The notes: a model not told the origin generated them from the letters alone. A stretch of 64,000 nt of DNA from Sisyra terminalis (GCA_958496175.1 OY292275.1:26451001-26515000); one strand, 5' to 3'; counted from the first letter of the stretch, positions 1-10,400 are shown. A program made the numbers and translations.

Positions 1-714
1 TACCTTTTTTTGTGGGCAATGATTTTTTTCAGTCTATACAAAACTATGATATTTTGAACCGTAGGGTTATGTCTTACGTGTTACTTGCACTCCATCGTAA
101 AGTAAATAATCTCCAGTTTACACTCTGTCCCTTAATATTTGGTAACAGAACTAATCAACATTAGGTTCGTGGGCCGCATGCGACTCGCAAAGTCAAATGC
201 ATAAGTACTAATATATGTCTGAAAACGAATATTACATGAGCCATTTCTACACCAAATATGAAAGCACCATTATTTAAAAACATGGTATATGTACCTCGGC
301 AGCTTATGTGACTACTAAAATAACAATTTTATTCATAGCAGCCCTTAGGCCGCAGGAAGTTGAATAGCCCTGTCCTATATGATAAATTTTACCCTAGCAT
401 CGGTCGTATCAGTGACTTCAATAAAAATACATCTTCATGATATCATTAAAAAAATATTTTATTTGTTTTCTTTGTATTAATATACAAGCACATAATAATA
501 ATAAAAAATACTTACTCCATAGAAAAACTAAAACTTCAAGAAAATTTGTACCTACTGAATTCAAGGAAACAAGGAAAGCATATAATATCTACGAATAAAA
601 ATTAAACTCACTTTTTTAATACCGTCAAAATTTCTAAATTTATCTATTTTCGGGTTAAACCGATAAAAAAAATAAAATACTCTTCAAATCTGAATCAAAT
701 TCGCCAACTCAAGG
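1..714. other. intergenic, no gene seen
   Basis: AT-rich sequence with no convincing reading frame. Two short GC-richer patches (about 160-190 and 335-415) stand out from the background and may be worn transposon ends, but I found no matching inverted partner for either. Confidence 0.4.
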
Positions 715-1180
715 ACATTTAAAGTAACGCCAACGTATTTTTTTTGGCTTTCTATGGAGTACTAGCAAATACTTAATCTGCTACTGAAACTTTATTTGTG
801 TGACGTATATGTTGTATATCTTTTTCATTTAGATTTACAGTTTACCGTGGTGTTAGGGATTTTATATATTCTTCTTACGAAAAACATCACTAATGTACCT
901 ACCTACTTAATTTTGAGTAAATAATTTTTATTTTCAAGATGACCGCACCAAAACTGTTAGATGTTGTGTTTGAATATCATAGCAATCATTATCATTATTA
1001 CGGTTTTTTATTATACCTTGTGTTACTAAAGATTTTGACAATGGTAAATAATAAGTATTCACTTTTAAAGATAGTTTTTTGTTCTTCAATTTGTTGTAGT
1101 TCCGATGATTTAAGGATCTTATTTATTTTTAAATAAATAAAAATAAATAACAAAAAAATGTAAAGTGAATCTCGAAAAAA
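715..1180 (-). mobile_element. MITE copy, left half of palindromic dimer (outer end lost)
   Basis: This is an inverted copy of the element at 1183-1692, with only scattered single-base differences. Its inner end carries the terminal sequence AAGTGAATCTCGAAAAAA followed by TA. Its outer end stops at 715 and lacks the terminal 38 bp or so seen in the other copy. Near the inner end it also lacks about 12 bp that the right copy has between ATGTA and AAGTG. The short ORFs inside are mirror images and do not resemble a transposase, so this is a non-autonomous element. Confidence 0.8.
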
Positions 1181-1200
1181 TATTTTTTCGAGATTCACTT
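1163..1200. repeat. perfect 38-bp palindrome at MITE junction
   Basis: AAGTGAATCTCGAAAAAA, then TA, then its exact reverse complement. This is the abutting TIRs of the two MITE copies sharing one TA. Together with the arms it can form a very long hairpin. Confidence 0.9.
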
Positions 1201-1692
1201 ATTTACTGTAATTACATTTTTTTTGTTATTTATTTTTATTTATTTAAAAATAAATAAGATCCTTAAATCATCGGAACTACAACAAATTGAAGAACAAAAA
1301 ACTATCTTTAAAAGTGAAAACTTATTATTTACCATTGTCAAAATCTTTAGTAACACAAGGTATAATAAAAAACCGTAATAATGATAATGATTGCTATGAT
1401 ATTCAAACACAACATCTAACAGTTTTGGTGCGGTCATCTTGAAAATAAAAATTATTTACTCAAAATTAAGTAGGTAGGTACATTAGTGATGTTTTTCGTA
1501 AGAAGAATATATAAAATCCCTAACACCACGATAAACTGTAAATCTAAATGAAAAAGATATACAACATATACGTCACACAAATAAAGTTTCAGTAGCAGAT
1601 TAAGTATTTGCTAGTACTCCATAGAAAGCCAAAAAAAATACGTTGGCGTTACTTTAAATGTAATTACAGTAAATAAGTGAATCTCGAAAAAA
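1183..1692 (+). mobile_element. TA-flanked MITE, complete copy (right half of palindromic dimer)
   Basis: The element is about 510 bp and is bounded by TA at 1181-1182 and TA at 1693-1694. Its terminal inverted repeats of about 38 bp read TTTTTTCGAGATTCACTT then ATTTACTGTAATTACAT at the left and the reverse complement at the right (1655-1692). TA duplication suggests mobilisation by a Tc1/mariner-type transposase, although the TIR is not one I recognise. There is no coding capacity. It lies head to head with the left copy and shares the central TA. Confidence 0.8.
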
Positions 1693-1694
1693 TA

Positions 1695-4600
1695 TTTACT
1701 ATAACATAGGGTCAAAAATTAAAATGTATAGACAAACGTTAATAACGTATATATTAGTAAAATCATTAAATAAAAGTAATGATTTCTGTTTTAAAGTTTG
1801 GAAACTTTATAATGGAAACATTTTGTATTGAACTTTATTGCTATAAATTTTCATTTTTTAAGTAATTAAATTGATCCATAATCAATCTTACAAAAAAAGT
1901 TTTAGCCATAGAGCATTATCTTAAATATAGATTGACAATCATGCGTCCGTGCGTGCAGAATAGGCTATACGCATGCGCTCTGTTATCACCACTTACGCAG
2001 TAAAAACGTTGGTACGGGTGAAACGAACTTTGTTATTAAATTTGAAATTTCGATTGTTTATTAAACGTTATCCCTTGCAAACTTTGCTACCGTTTTTCAC
2101 TCTTTTAGGGGAGAAATTTTCAAAAACTCTTTCTAATTATATATCTGGATCGTATAAGGAAAACACTTTCCAAATTTCATCGACACAAATGTGCAATTAT
2201 ATTTGAAAATACAATATAAAACGAAAAAAAATAATGACCTTTATGTTAGTTAACATGACTAAAACGCTATTCGATTTCGCACATTTGGACGTTGTACATA
2301 CAAAATTGTTGGAAATAGGTGGAAAGCGTGGCAGCAAATTAGAATATTTTATTTATTTTCAATAACAATAATTGGTTTTTAAATTGTTCTAAATACTGAA
2401 AAAAAGTTAATATCGAAGATTTTATATTTGAATTGACAATGAAATATATGGCAAAAAATTGCTACCTTAATGCTTTTCAGCCGAATATATAATTACTCCA
2501 GATCACAACCATTGGTTCATAAAAAAATAGATTTTAAAAAGTTTGATTGTTGAAAAACGAACCAAAATTTAAAATCGGCAATTTGGTATAAGTACTACAT
2601 AAGTATTAAAATGTCATACTAATTTAGTGAAATGACGTTATTTAAAATGTTGTTATTAAAATGATATAAAAAAATATTTCTTAATATAATTTTAGATACA
2701 GTTTTTTTAATTAACAACACTGATTATTAAATTTAAAATTTCGATTGTTGATTAACTCTACATTATCTCATACTAAACTTTTTATTGAGATAAAACCTTT
2801 AGTTGCGAATGCAACGAGCAACTACTAGTGTTCCTATAAACTGCAAACAAATAATACAGTTAGGTATAATAAAGTCATGGACGGAGAAAAAACATTTTTT
2901 TAACTGGCTCAAAATTAGCTATTGCATGAAAACGAAATAATAGTTGAAACTAATGACAAGATAGTTCAAATTTGAGACAATACTTATTATATTTGTATTC
3001 CACTCACATGGATGTATTTATAACTTCATATTCTTTATCCTTGTCTTTGCCGCAACACGTACGTTTGCTTATTATGAATTTCGCTATTAAAAGCAAATTT
3101 TGTATCATATTTTATTTATCACAAACCACTTATAACTGGTGTGCCAGTTCAGGCACTACCGGAAAAGGCTACGGCTGTGTATTGGAAATATATTTTTAAT
3201 GATACCAAAGAAGAAGTATAAAAGTATTTTAAGTATTTAAAGTATAAAGTATTTAAAAACATAAACTAAATTAATAATACTTGAAAGTTAAACAGGTTTT
3301 CATTTTCTTTTCCACTGATTGATTCAATCTATCTATAAACTTATTTATATTAATGTTATGATGGTTTATGTATACTTCAAAAACTCAAAAAGGCCTGCAT
3401 CGGTTCGAAAAAAATCGATTTGAAACGTTATATAACCCCCTTCAAGGATTGTTTTTATTTATTTCTTGTGTATGTAGTACACCTGTAACCACAAGAAAAC
3501 AGCTTTTTCAATGGTCAATACAATGCTGTCAATAGTGAATGACTTTCAGAAGTATAGCAATTTTTTCAAAATTTAATTGTAAATTTTATATGATAGTGCA
3601 ATGCTGCAGATGTAAAAATATCCTAATAATAAACGGATGTCTTTGAAACCTTAAATATTGAACCATATTTTATAAGAACATAACGAACATAAATACGTTG
3701 GCTATTTGGTTCCACGATAAACATTTAGTAATATTTACATAGTTAAAAAAGTTTCAATTATTTTTTTCAAATTAAAAATCAATTTATTTTTATTTTAAAA
3801 TCTTTATAAATCAGCGCACTTCCTTATGAAGACACAGACTTTATTTACCTAAAGTATCGTTGCAATATTGACGTCTCAAAGCTAAAGGAAAACAGAAATA
3901 AGTTTCATACCTTGCTTTGATTGAGATGTTCAGTAACTTTTAATAATCATATCCAATTGTAAAACAATAACAGAAATAACAAGTTTAAAATAATACATTT
4001 GGGTTGGAAAGATCTTCTAGTAACAATTTTTACATTAAAGCTATTATTTCTTGCAAACTCAATTTTGTGTTATCTTTATTTTACAGTTTACTCTATCCTC
4101 CGGCACTTACATTTACGAAATTTATGAGTTAGTACAATTACATGCTACCTTCCATCTAGGTCATAACTAAAATTTTGTTCAAGTATGAGAACATGCTTGC
4201 AACTATTAATTGTAAAATAAAATAATATTTTATCTGTTAAAAATATTTATTTCTTTTTCTTTTTTGGAGAATAAAGTACATAAAGGAGAATAGTTTTGCT
4301 AGTGGTACGATTGAATAATGAAAAAATTATCCATTCAAGAATTAAAAAAATTGTATATTTTTATGGCGCGGGAATATAAACAGTAGTAATGATTTTCGAA
4401 CTTTTAAAATTTTACGTTTCATTAGTTTGAAATTATAACGTCACATAACTGAATTTAATTATAAACTTAGCGTGACTTTGTGAATGTATAGATATATAGT
4501 CGTATAGCTATGACTTCGTAATAGTCATAATAAATAATTTAATAATGAAAAAGGGGATGATAAAAATCAATGACAAGAAAAAACTACATTGACTCTTACT

Positions 4601-5576
4601 GTGCGCTCATATTTCCCTCAACTAATATGATTACAAAAGTTTATTTATGTTTTCATTTATGAAAAGTATTTTTACAATATTTCCTAGCACAATTTAAACA
4701 TACTACCTACATTCATCTTTTATTCATCTATCAATTTTAAAAATTCATTGTAATACATAATGTAAATTTCATTTTTAATTTATAATGACTGAATCTAATG
4801 TTGCATATTTTCTGCTTAATAAATTTGTTCTATAGTCTACTTTTTAACAAATCACAAGCAAAATATGTCAAAAACATTTTTGATTTAACTTTTTTGTCTT
4901 TTCTTTTCACATTAATGTCAAAAACCTTTTACCAATAACTGTCATGCTGATAGAATATGCAAAAGCACGTTTAAAGCTTCATAGGCTTGTTACAGACATT
5001 TAAACGATTGTACAATTTTTTAAGATTTGCGTATTTTTAGGAGCACCTTTGACATTTTGTAAATGTAGTATTCGATTATATTATCAAATTAAAAACCAAA
5101 ATAAAATCAAAAACATGTTTTTTCTTGCCAATGTACTTAATAATGTGGTTGTTTTTCTTAATAATTCCTTAAAAATAAAACAATGATTCAAAAATCTGAA
5201 AAGTTTTGAGATCGTAATAAAAGTAAGAGTTTGAAAAGTATTTTGAAGCTCTTAACTACGTAATTTTTGTTTTAAACTTCTCAACTATCAAAATTGCTTT
5301 TTTATACTTCTTATACTGATTTATATATAACAGTACTGGATTTAGGTATATGGAGAGTTATGAGCATAAATCTTATATAGGCTTATATATGATTAACAAT
5401 TTTTCAATTATGCGGATTTTTTTTATACTTACAGATAGGATAAAATATCAAACTATATGAAAAAAATGGAAACTTTCCCTCGGTGTAGCTATCGATTAAC
5501 TGTTTTGCGAAAATTACCAGATATGCCTGCGTGTTAAAATTCTTTAATATTCCTGTTTATCGTTTTATTATAAAAA
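1695..5576. other. intergenic, AT-rich; possible old Helitron-tail-like fragments
   Basis: No gene seen. Around 1960-2215 a GC-richer start (with CGCATGCGC at 1970-1978) leads into sequence with the feel of worn non-autonomous Helitron-type DNA. A phrase from it (TTGAAATTTCGATTGTTTATTAA, 2042-2064) recurs in altered form near 2730-2755. A short AAGTATTTAAAGTAT-type low-complexity patch lies at 3208-3260. Confidence 0.35.
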
Positions 5577-5605
5577 CTAGCGACCCGCTCCAGCTTCGCA
5601 CGGGT
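5577..5605 (-). mobile_element. Helitron 3' terminus: hairpin plus CTAG
   Basis: Read on the minus strand: ACCCG, a 13-nt loop, CGGGT, then CG and CTAG, followed by T. The hairpin next to CTRR is the Helitron terminator signature. The spacing between hairpin and CTAG is only 2 nt, shorter than usual. Confidence 0.75.
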
Positions 5606-5681
5606 ATAAAATATATAGGCATTGTCACTCACTGAAAAAATGATTAAAGTCGATCCAGTAGTTTTGATTTATTCATAACTG

Positions 5682-5690
5682 CCCGTGGCC
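5682..5690. repeat. probable target-site duplication of jockey copy 1 (3' side)
   Basis: CCCGTGGCC directly beside the poly(A) tract (poly-T on plus). The matching CCCGTGGTC at 10244-10252 differs at one base. It marks insertion into Helitron DNA. Confidence 0.6.
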
Positions 5691-5777
5691 TTTTTTTTTT
5701 TTTTTTTCTCCCGTTTTTGTGTATTTGCAATCTGTCCCTGGACAATGAGCAAATCTGGTCTACGTCCGCGCTCTATA

Positions 5778-5797
5778 TTGACTCTTTATTGAGTCAA
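5778..5797 (-). promoter_or_regulatory. AATAAA in the loop of a perfect stem, jockey 3' UTR (copy 1)
   Basis: TTGACTC-AATAAA-GAGTCAA: a 7-bp stem whose 6-nt loop is exactly the poly(A) signal. It lies about 20 nt after the ORF2 stop and about 70 nt before the poly(A) tract. The same structure is at 42784-42803 in copy 2. Confidence 0.7.
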
Positions 5798-5814
5798 AAT
5801 CAAGCTCCTTGAAC

Positions 5815-8499
5815 TTACTCCCTGTGAGGCAATTCCAGAAACGTGTAGCGCTTCAGTCTATTGTTCTCTCCGCTGTTGTCAAGTAGGCTGATCGCCAGAT
5901 GATTGGCGTGGTCTTCCAGTCTTTTTTGATATTTTTGGCTGAATCTGGCGATCTCTTCTCTCACGGTGGTCACCTTCAGGTCTTTATGTATGTCGTGGTT
6001 AGTGATATACCATGGAGCGTTCGTAATGAGTCTGAGTGTCTTAGACTGAAAGCGCTGTAGGATATCCACATTGGAGTTGCTAGTTGTTCCCCACAGTTCG
6101 ATGCCGTAGGTCCAGACTGGCTTTAGAATTACTTTGTATATCAGTAGTTTATTGTCCAGGGACAATTGCGACCTCCAACCAATCAGCCACTGCAGTTGAC
6201 GGCATTTGGCTTTAAGCTGATCTCTTTTGGCAGCTATATGTCTCCGCCACGTAAGTCTTCTGTCCAAGTGCATTCCGAGATACTTGACTTCTGTCGCCTG
6301 CGGCACCTGAAGGTTGTTGAGATATACCGGTGGACAGGTATCTCGCCGAGTAGTGAATGTCACATGAACAGATTTGGCTTCATTGACTTTTATTTGCCAT
6401 TTATTAAGCCATGGTTCCAAATCGTTGAGGGCCCTTTGTAATTTTTCGGTCGCAACCTGTGGGCATTGATCTGTCGCCATGATCGCTGTATCGTCCGCGT
6501 ACGTTGCAATTACCAAATTGTCAGTGATAGGTAAATCTGCCGTATAAATTAAGTACAGTGTGGGTCCCAGTATGCTACCTTGTGGCACCCCAGCACCGAC
6601 CGGGTGGAGTCCCGATTGATCTTCGTTGTAGCTGACAAAGAATTTTCTATCCTCCAAGTAGGACTGGAGGACGCGGTAGAGCGGGTAAGGTACCACCTTT
6701 TTTAACTTATACAGCAGCCCCAGATGCCACACCTTGTCGAAGGCCTGTGTGATGTCCAGAAAAACTGCGGAACAGTAAGCCTTATCGTTTAGCGTCCTCA
6801 TGATTGTAGATGCTACTCTGTGAACTTGTTCGATGGTGGAGTGTTCCTTGCGGAATCCGAACTGGTGGTTTGGAATGAGACTCTGTTCATCGATACAGGG
6901 TTGCAGTTTTTTTAAAAATAGCCTTTCGAACAATTTCGACAGTGTGGGTAGCAAGCTGATTGGTCTATATGCCTTCGCGTCGTTTTCGGGCTTTCCTGGC
7001 TTGTGGATCATGATTATCTTTGCAATCTTCCAGTATGATGGGAAATAACCTCTGATAATGATGGCATTGAAGATGGAGGCAAGCAGCATGATTGCATTGG
7101 AAGGGAGTTCTTTCAACATTCGACCAGTTACTCTCTCGTATCCCGGAGCCTTTTTTGGGTTTACCTTTTCATGTATGCAAGAAGCCACTTCTTCAGGTGT
7201 AATATAGAAAGAAGATAGTTCTGCTCCATTACTTGGTTGATCATTTGCTGTTTCTTCAGCGGTGAGCTCATGTTGGTCATCGAAGGGTTGGAAAACTGTT
7301 GCCAAGTGAGTAGCAAACGTTTCGGCTTTTTCTCTATCAGTTCTGGCCCATTCTCCACTTTGCTGTCTGATTGGTGGGACTGATTTGTGGGGCCTCTTGA
7401 TTTTTTTTGTAGTTTTCCAGAGAGAGTAGTCTGTGGCTGAAGTGGCCGTTAAGTTATTGAGGAAGTATTGCATTGATTCTTCCTTCAGTTCTCTTAGGAC
7501 CGTTTTCAATCTGGCTGTCGCTCTGTTGAGGGTTGTTTTGTCTCGCGGGTCACGGGAGCGCATCCATTCCTTGCGCAGCCTTCTTTTTTCTGCAATCATT
7601 TCTCTTACCTGTGTGGGACAATCATACTCCACGACCGCCTTCGGCCCAGTTGGTGTCGCAGTGACGGAAGCATCGATCATCGCAGCAGTAAAGTATTTAC
7701 ATGTATGCTCTATGTCATTATCCGTTTTTAATTCGAATCGATGAGGTAGACTATTTTGCAGAATGCTACGATATTTCCTCCAATTTGTTTTGTTGTTGTG
7801 CAGATATTGTGGTCGAGTTTTTCTAAGGATACTGGTACTAATCCTTAGCAATACAGGGGAGTGATCTGACGATAAATCCGGTTCGGTAGAAGTAGCGGTG
7901 TAGTTCTGGTTTATGCCCTTAGTAACGAATATATCCAGTACATCAGGTATCTTATTTCTGTCCGTGGGCCAGTGAGTTGGTTGGTTTGCCGATAACACGC
8001 CCAATTGCAAACTATGGATCACATCATAGAGGGCTCTTCCTCTCGGTGTCAAAAGTCTTGAGCCCCACCATGTGTGTTTTGCATTATAATCGCCTCCAGC
8101 AACAAATCTGTTCCCTAGTTTTGTGAATAGTTGTTTGAACCCGTCCTTGTTTGGTTGATGTCTTGGGGGGCAATAGACGGAGGCAACTATCATTGGTCCT
8201 AGCCAATCTTCGATTTGAATGCACGTGGCTTGCATGTATTCTGTGTGAAATCCTTCGAGTTCATGATGTTTGATTTCGCTTCGTATGATAATTGCTGTTC
8301 CGCCATGTGCCCTTCCATTCGGGTGATTAGTATGGTAAAAGTCGTATTCCCTTATTCTAAGGAAAGATCTGTCACTGAAGTGCGTTTCGGTGATTAGCAT
8401 AACGTCGATTTTATTGGTCTTCAGATATGCTTCCAGTTCTGCCCTATGCTGGCAAACTCCGTTGGCGTTCCAGAGAACCATTCTATATTCGTTGGCCAT
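5815..8499 (-). CDS. jockey ORF2: APE-type endonuclease and reverse transcriptase (894 aa, intact)
   Basis: This is the Pol protein that nicks target DNA and primes reverse transcription from the nick. The endonuclease domain is at about residues 5-220: Asn11/Asn13 in the NANG motif, Glu38 in ITETH, Asp137-Tyr-Asn139 in GDYNAKH, and Ser211-Asp212-His213 in SDHSP. A linker follows. The reverse transcriptase spans about residues 440-740: SLLPTLSKLFE, QFGFRKEHST, LDITQAFDKVWH with catalytic Asp582, GVPQGSILGP, and YADD with Asp669 and Asp670. The thumb and C-terminal part follow, with WTYGIELWG and the NAPWYITN motif. Length is normal for jockey ORF2 (about 900 aa). There is no RNase H domain. 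The conserved APG-Y-D-x-I/V segment reads APGYERV, with Glu where Asp is usual, in both copies. The ATG is one base after the ORF1 stop. All catalytic residues that I can locate are present, so the protein should be active. Confidence 0.96.
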   Translation of the reverse strand: MANEYRMVLWNANGVCQHRAELEAYLKTNKIDVMLITETHFSDRSFLRIREYDFYHTNHPNGRAHGGTAIIIRSEIKHHELEGFHTEYMQATCIQIEDWLGPMIVASVYCPPRHQPNKDGFKQLFTKLGNRFVAGGDYNAKHTWWGSRLLTPRGRALYDVIHSLQLGVLSANQPTHWPTDRNKIPDVLDIFVTKGINQNYTATSTEPDLSSDHSPVLLRISTSILRKTRPQYLHNNKTNWRKYRSILQNSLPHRFELKTDNDIEHTCKYFTAAMIDASVTATPTGPKAVVEYDCPTQVREMIAEKRRLRKEWMRSRDPRDKTTLNRATARLKTVLRELKEESMQYFLNNLTATSATDYSLWKTTKKIKRPHKSVPPIRQQSGEWARTDREKAETFATHLATVFQPFDDQHELTAEETANDQPSNGAELSSFYITPEEVASCIHEKVNPKKAPGYERVTGRMLKELPSNAIMLLASIFNAIIIRGYFPSYWKIAKIIMIHKPGKPENDAKAYRPISLLPTLSKLFERLFLKKLQPCIDEQSLIPNHQFGFRKEHSTIEQVHRVASTIMRTLNDKAYCSAVFLDITQAFDKVWHLGLLYKLKKVVPYPLYRVLQSYLEDRKFFVSYNEDQSGLHPVGAGVPQGSILGPTLYLIYTADLPITDNLVIATYADDTAIMATDQCPQVATEKLQRALNDLEPWLNKWQIKVNEAKSVHVTFTTRRDTCPPVYLNNLQVPQATEVKYLGMHLDRRLTWRRHIAAKRDQLKAKCRQLQWLIGWRSQLSLDNKLLIYKVILKPVWTYGIELWGTTSNSNVDILQRFQSKTLRLITNAPWYITNHDIHKDLKVTTVREEIARFSQKYQKRLEDHANHLAISLLDNSGENNRLKRYTFLELPHRE

Positions 8500-8500
8500 T

Positions 8501-9682
8501 TTAACCCATTTTAGACACCAATGCTGTTAGCAGGTTCAGTAGTAAGGCAGTTTGTTCCGCCTGCTTAGCTATGATGTCCTCAAGTCGACTAAGTCGTTGT
8601 TCCAGGTTGTGGGATGTTTGCTGCTCACTGTTGGATGATTCCGCCTGGGGCCAATCTGTTCGACGTTGATTTTCTTTTAGAGCTTGGGCGTAACTGACGT
8701 TTGGCATTATTGGGTTGGTTGGAGGGAGGTTATTAAGGTAACTATTTTCTAGGGATGAGCGATGAGGAGGATAGGTGATGTTTGGTTTATTAGCCGGAGG
8801 GAATTTTTTCTTTTGTTTGTCTTTATATACCTCGCAGCCCTTATAGTTCGCTGGGTGCGTTCCATGGCACAGTGCGCATTTAGCCGGAATGTCTCTGGAT
8901 TTGGTACAAGTATTGGTGTGGTGGTCCTCTCCACATTTCACGCAGCGAGCCTGCCGCATGCAATAGCTCTGAGTGTGCCCGTAACGTTGCCAACGTTTGC
9001 ATTGAGCTATTTGCCTCTTTTTGTTTGGAGGTTCAATTGTTATTTTCGCTCCTAACAGATAATTGGTTTCGTAGATATCCTTGTTGTTAGGTTTCGGTTC
9101 AAGATCTACAAAAAACAGAGGCAGCGGTTGTTTCGTTATGCTGTTTCTTATGTTAGAAACTTGTCTGACAGTGTGCCCTTTTTCTGTCAGCTCAGTCTTA
9201 ATATCCTCTGTCGGAGTGGAAAAGTGGAGGTTTTTAATGACCACTCGATAAGCCCTTTCTTGTTTTATCTGGAAGGTGTGGTACGAGACTTTACGGTTGT
9301 TTAATACTTTTATTGTCTTCCGGTACCCTTCTATTGTATCAACTAATAGTCGTACTTGGCTTACGTTGACCATTTTGTAGTGATATTGTCCCCTTTCTAC
9401 AGCTACTTCGATAATTTCCAGTAGAGGTTTTATATTTTTAACGTCGGGGATGAAAATGGGTGGTGGTTTAGGGACGGTATTGTTGGTTGGCGGCTCGTTG
9501 ATGGGCAGCTCGCTTAACACCTGATATCGGTTTTGAGTATCAACGTTAGCAGAGGTGGCGGCCTTTTTGTTGTTAGCTTCGACTGTTCCGTCATTGTTTT
9601 TTCTTTTACGGGACTTGGACTTGGATTTTTGTCCTTGCCACTCGTTGACGGCAGTGTCACTATCACTACCTTCTAATTCCAT
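8501..9682 (-). CDS. jockey ORF1: Gag-like RNA-binding protein (393 aa)
   Basis: This nucleocapsid-like protein should coat the element RNA. It has a basic, Lys/Arg-rich N-terminal region (about residues 17-40), a Pro-rich stretch (64-79), a PRE_C2HC-type region (about 140-225), then three zinc knuckles. Knuckle 1 is Cys228, Trp231 (where Cys is expected), His236, Cys241. Knuckle 2 is Cys247, Cys250, His254, Cys259. Knuckle 3 is Cys269, Cys272, His276, Cys283. The C-terminal part ends in a Leu-rich heptad-like segment (about 355-390) that may form a coiled coil. The start is the first ATG after an in-frame TAG nine bases upstream. The stop TAA is followed by one base and then the ORF2 ATG. 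The Cys-to-Trp change in knuckle 1 is shared by copy 2, so it predates both insertions. Confidence 0.94.
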   Translation of the reverse strand: MELEGSDSDTAVNEWQGQKSKSKSRKRKNNDGTVEANNKKAATSANVDTQNRYQVLSELPINEPPTNNTVPKPPPIFIPDVKNIKPLLEIIEVAVERGQYHYKMVNVSQVRLLVDTIEGYRKTIKVLNNRKVSYHTFQIKQERAYRVVIKNLHFSTPTEDIKTELTEKGHTVRQVSNIRNSITKQPLPLFFVDLEPKPNNKDIYETNYLLGAKITIEPPNKKRQIAQCKRWQRYGHTQSYCMRQARCVKCGEDHHTNTCTKSRDIPAKCALCHGTHPANYKGCEVYKDKQKKKFPPANKPNITYPPHRSSLENSYLNNLPPTNPIMPNVSYAQALKENQRRTDWPQAESSNSEQQTSHNLEQRLSRLEDIIAKQAEQTALLLNLLTALVSKMG

Positions 9683-10243
9683 GCTTAATAACTATTATTA
9701 TCTTAAATGACTAGATTTTTAAAACTAATTATAAATATTATAATAATGATAACAATAATAAACTATAATAATTAATAAACAATAATAAATATAGTTATAA
9801 ATATACATCAAACTTAATTTAAACTTATTATCTATGACTAAATACTACAATTTAAAGTTTTTATTTTTGGAGTTTGACATTTATTAAATGTTTTGATTGT
9901 TTTGATTGTGTGACACTTTGATTCCAACTGTTTGCGATGTGTAATTAGTATTACTTGCACACACACACTAGCAGTTTTGATCACAAGCCCACGTACACCA
10001 CCCGCACACATAAGCAAATTAGTATATAACCTAATTTTTATTCACAATTTGGAATTTTAGTTTTCACTTTAGGATGAAGACCGCTAAGAGTCACTAACAA
10101 CATAGTACCACAAGATCATGCTTAGCAATCCGTTGGCTAATATAAGTAAACCACAGGGGCCGGTATCTAAACCATTTTACTAATTTATTTGTGACGACTT
10201 TGCCTTTGCGCTATGCACGTTCGCCATTTTTTGGCGCTCTTTT
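9683..10243 (-). promoter_or_regulatory. jockey 5' UTR, likely internal promoter (copy 1)
   Basis: About 560 bp between the inferred 5' end and the ORF1 ATG, absent from the truncated copy 2. Jockey elements carry their promoter inside the 5' UTR (family knowledge). The first transcribed bases could form a CGCCA-AAAAA-TGGCG hairpin (about 10222-10236). The part nearest ORF1 is strongly AT-rich (9715-9835). The transcription start is inferred only from the flanking repeat. Confidence 0.5.
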
Positions 10244-10252
10244 CCCGTGGTC
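10244..10252. repeat. probable target-site duplication of jockey copy 1 (5' side)
   Basis: CCCGTGGTC, matching CCCGTGGCC at 5682-5690 with one difference. Helitron sequence resumes immediately to the right. Confidence 0.6.
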
Positions 10253-10400
10253 TGCACGCGTTAAATTTGGAGTAAAACAATTCCCCTTTCCCTATACCAT
10301 GAAGATTTCCTGCTATCTTTGGAATATCTAAATTCATACACTACATTTTTACTTATTTACATTTTTACCTATTAATTTTATTTGTACAACAATTAATATG

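Larger units (their letters stand above)
5691..10243 (-). mobile_element. jockey-clade LINE, full-length copy 1
   Basis: The element is about 4.5 kb with, in order on the minus strand, a 5' UTR of about 560 bp, ORF1, ORF2, a 107-bp 3' UTR and a 17-bp poly(A) tract (5691-5707). Both ORFs are open. Its GC content is clearly higher than the surroundings. It is flanked by CCCGTGG-containing repeats (5682-5690 and 10244-10252) that read as a target-site duplication. The interrupted sequence is Helitron DNA between the helicase and the 3' hairpin. Copy 2 (39038-42873) matches it over the shared part by the rule plus coordinate = 48581 minus copy-1 coordinate, with no indel seen. Confidence 0.93.

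Noticed and set aside
939..1437. Two identical 65-codon ORFs in opposite orientation
   Set aside because: They are mirror images inside the MITE palindrome arms, with low-complexity composition and no family resemblance.
6166..9055. Several 60-103 codon ORFs on the plus strand across jockey copy 1, and their mirror set across copy 2
   Set aside because: They are antisense or out-of-frame shadows of ORF1 and ORF2.
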